A DNA stretch of 64,000 bases from Diploptera punctata. Taxonomy: Eukaryota > Arthropoda > Insecta > Blattodea > Blaberidae. Positions 62,535 through 64,000 of this stretch are shown here, piece by piece. Each line of letters starts with the position of its first letter. Position 1 is the first letter of the stretch. Below the pieces are notes generated by a model. It was not told the origin of the DNA. It did no database searches and saw only the letters and a program-made list of their open reading frames with translations. Position numbers and translations under genes: made by a program. The stretch lies in contig JASPKZ010001233.1 in NCBI GenBank assembly GCA_030220185.1, positions 2,930,501 to 2,994,500 of the forward strand, read 5' to 3'.

Positions 62535-63039
62535 GTTATAACTAATTGATAAATTTGAACTGGCAGCTGACTTTGCTAAACTGTCGGCTCTTTCATTCCC
62601 AGTATCTCTGGAGTGTCCTCGAATCCAGGACAGACAAATGTGTGCTGAATTCTTCTGAAGCAAGTTTCTTATTTCGCAGGCAATAGGATCCAAATTAAAT
62701 TTGTCGGCAATAGTTAGTAGAGCTGATTCGGAGCCACTTATTATACAAATACTTTGTTGTATATTTGAGCACCATTTAATAGCTTCTTTTATAGTAAATA
62801 ATTCTGCTTGAAAAATTGAGCATTGTGTCGAAAGCTTGAACTGAGATGAAAAAATATCATCTTTATATATAATAAAAACACAGCCCACTTTGACCTCTTC
62901 AGACAATTTATCCACGTATCGCGACCCATCAGTAAAGATCTTATATTCGTCAACATGTTCTGAGAATGATTCTCTTTGATAACTTTTGTAATTAGCTGGG
63001 AGACCTGCAGAGAGAAAATGTTTTGACCTATGAAGATGA
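62532..63039 (-). pseudogene. Retrotransposon RNase H domain
   Basis: Reads from the truncation point: RSKHFLSAGLPANYKSYQRE, EYKIFTDGSRYVDKLSEEVK (first catalytic D in TDGS), IFQAELFTIKEAIKWCSNIQ (catalytic E), CIISGSESALLTIAD (D changed to E in SGSESA) and SWIRGHSRDTGNERADSLAK (final motif, H and D present). This degrades the RNA strand of RNA:DNA hybrids in I/jockey/R1-type elements. The frame is open for about 165 codons. The stop lies in the first bases of the inserted hAT TIR. Confidence 0.85.
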
Positions 63040-63252
63040 ATTATGAGGTTTTCAATTAATAAAAATTAATTAAAAGAGTCGTATCTCACCTCATATTTTG
63101 TGTTCTTCAAGCACGATACTGCAGTTTTCAAGAAGAATCCCTCCCATCTCAAGAGTCATGATCATGGCTGAAGATGGGAGAGATTCCTCTTGAAATCTGC
63201 AGTTTCCTTACTTGAGGAACACAAAATATGAGGTGAGATATGACTTTAATTA

Positions 63253-63873
63253 CAGGAAAGGACAGCAGAAGCCACAAAAGTGATATATAGAATAAAGAAT
63301 ATTGCATCCTTATCACTAAAGACTGCCACTAGACTTTTCAACACAACAATATCCCCAATAATCATGTATGGACTCGAATTAATATGGGAAAAATTGACAA
63401 TCAGTGGCTTAGAACACATTGAGAAAGTGAAAACACGGTTCCTAAAATGTGCCTTCAGAGTGGAAAAATGTGCATCTTCAATGCTAGCATACGAGCTGGC
63501 CAAGGAAACTTTTTACGTAGAAGATCTGAGACTCAGCCTACCATCTACCGGAGCCAGCAACAAACTACTAAAACTGAGAAGAATGAAAAGAGCGGAGACA
63601 GACATCAACTTCTATGGGATGACTGCAATGATCGATCGCCACTGGACCAAAGAGAATGAGGAGCAGAGGCACACCATTACAAGACTAGCCATACGCGGCT
63701 TCCACCACAAAATATGTAAGAACAAGACATTCCATACCCCAAACGACGAATGTGTGTGTGAATTATGCGGGCAGAGATGCAACCAATATCATATCACTGA
63801 GTGTCGTGGAAGAACAAAATTGATCTCCGATTATATAGAGAATAATACTCATTCAGGTGAACCTTTCATCTTT
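63253..63873 (+). mobile_element. 5'-truncated non-LTR retrotransposon with 15-bp TSD
   Basis: ATATGACTTTAATTA at 63238-63252 and 63874-63888, a perfect duplication within the PLE right arm. The insert is open throughout on the plus strand. The 3' end is ATTCAGGTGAACCTTTCATC+TTT, with no long poly(A). Confidence 0.88.
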
Positions 63874-63879
63874 ATATGA
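63253..63879 (+). CDS. Non-LTR polymerase C-terminal domain, uninterrupted frame
   Basis: An open frame from the truncation point runs about 208 codons without a stop: RIKNIASLSLKTATRLFNTT, ISPIIMYGLELIWEKLTISG, LEHIEKVKTRFLKCAFRVEK, HTITRLAIRGFHHKICKNKT, then CVCELCGQRCNQYHITEC. The MYGLE motif follows the RT thumb, and the final C-x2-C...H-x4-C is a zinc-knuckle-like motif as in non-LTR retrotransposons. No native start; the catalytic RT core is missing. Lack of stops and a perfect TSD indicate a young insertion. Confidence 0.8.
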   Translation, partial: QERTAEATKVIYRIKNIASLSLKTATRLFNTTISPIIMYGLELIWEKLTISGLEHIEKVKTRFLKCAFRVEKCASSMLAYELAKETFYVEDLRLSLPSTGASNKLLKLRRMKRAETDINFYGMTAMIDRHWTKENEEQRHTITRLAIRGFHHKICKNKTFHTPNDECVCELCGQRCNQYHITECRGRTKLISDYIENNTHSGEPFIFI

Positions 63880-63900
63880 CTTTAATTAATTTTTATTACA

Positions 63901-64000
63901 AGTTATATTAAGAATTAAATGAATCGTGATTTCTTCTTACCTCATACTTCTATGTTTTTTTTAACACAGCACTGCAGTATCGGCGACCCATTGTCACCAT
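63901..64000. mobile_element. Start of another PLE arm, cut by the window edge
   Basis: CTTCTTACCTCATACTTCTA, then AACACAGCACTGCAG, resembles the left arms of other PLE units (compare 63088-63125). Only about 60 bp are present. Confidence 0.5.

Larger units (their letters stand above)
60615..63039 (-). mobile_element. Non-LTR retrotransposon 3' part with RNase H, 11-bp TSD, split by a hAT
   Basis: ATTATGAGGTT at 60604-60614 and 63040-63050 (PLE tail sequence) flank the element; a T-run at its left edge is the poly(A) end. It encodes an RNase H domain and a C-terminal zinc-knuckle-like region. The hAT insertion 61211-62534 separates them. Length without the hAT is about 1.1 kb. RT was lost by 5' truncation. 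Confidence 0.82.
60575..63900 (-). mobile_element. PLE palindrome split by two non-LTR insertions
   Basis: The tail is at 60580-60614 (minus AACCTCATAATGTTATTTCC). The left arm resumes at 63051-63150. The right arm runs 63160-63252 and finishes at 63874-63900 (ATATGACTTTAATTAATTTT). CTCACCTCATATTTTGTGTT mirrors AACACAAAATATGAGGTGAG. The hammerhead is CTGAAGA at 63168-63174 and GAAA at 63192-63195. Without insertions it would be about 280 bp. Confidence 0.75.

Overview
The window is eukaryotic, AT-rich and intergenic. It contains no gene that can be read as an intact host gene. It is a graveyard of transposable elements, many inserted inside one another, plus one large satellite. Non-LTR reverse-transcriptase tails ending in motifs such as LYGCETWTL and RWAGHVA, several tRNA-derived SINEs, mariner-type transposons with 41-residue catalytic spacing, hAT relics and Penelope-like elements (PLEs) together suggest an insect with a large genome. 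The recurring families look like those of cockroaches (Blattodea, Periplaneta-like). That assignment is inference from remembered family resemblance.

The most striking content is a set of about twenty PLE-derived units. Most are near-palindromes: two copies of the PLE 3' region joined head to head. The outer end of the left arm stops just before a tail box resembling AACCTCATAATG, which only one side keeps. At least ten units have their own target-site duplications (TSDs) of 9-14 bp. Most arms carry a recognisable hammerhead-ribozyme core (CTGANGA, a stem, then GAAA). Several retain parts of the GIY-YIG endonuclease (33.3-33.65 kb, 46.1-46.5 kb, 47.2-47.5 kb). The largest, at 45.45-46.68 kb, is a nearly perfect palindrome with arms of about 594 bp and a 3-base spacer.

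Layout. 0.4-7.9 kb: non-LTR tails, SINE families B, D and G, and small PLE palindromes. 8.15-14.63 kb: a highly uniform 95-bp satellite with about 68 units. 15-20 kb: degraded non-LTR pieces, an 800-bp PLE palindrome, and a nearly intact mariner (18.24-19.56 kb) between two inverted tRNA-like SINEs. 20.3-22.4 kb: a long-TIR transposon (family F) containing a SINE and a hAT derivative. 22.7-25.3 kb: a PLE holding at least four later insertions. 26.5-29 kb: a GC-rich retroposon holding a mariner, part of which was later duplicated in tandem. 30.5-37.4 kb: PLE palindromes, one nested in another, and SINEs that reused one target sequence. 38-44 kb: tRNA-like repeat units, a reverse-transcriptase fragment, a minisatellite and a fragment of a widespread unknown ORF family. 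44.6-48.4 kb: the largest PLE palindromes. 49-60 kb: mostly unrecognised AT-rich DNA with scattered relics. 60.3-64 kb: PLE, then non-LTR, then hAT, then SINE, each inserted into the one before, with a second non-LTR insertion in the same PLE.

Nothing here forms a pathway. The interactions are parasitic: autonomous families (non-LTR, PLE, mariner, hAT) presumably supplied enzymes for the SINEs and deletion derivatives. TSD nesting gives a readable relative chronology.
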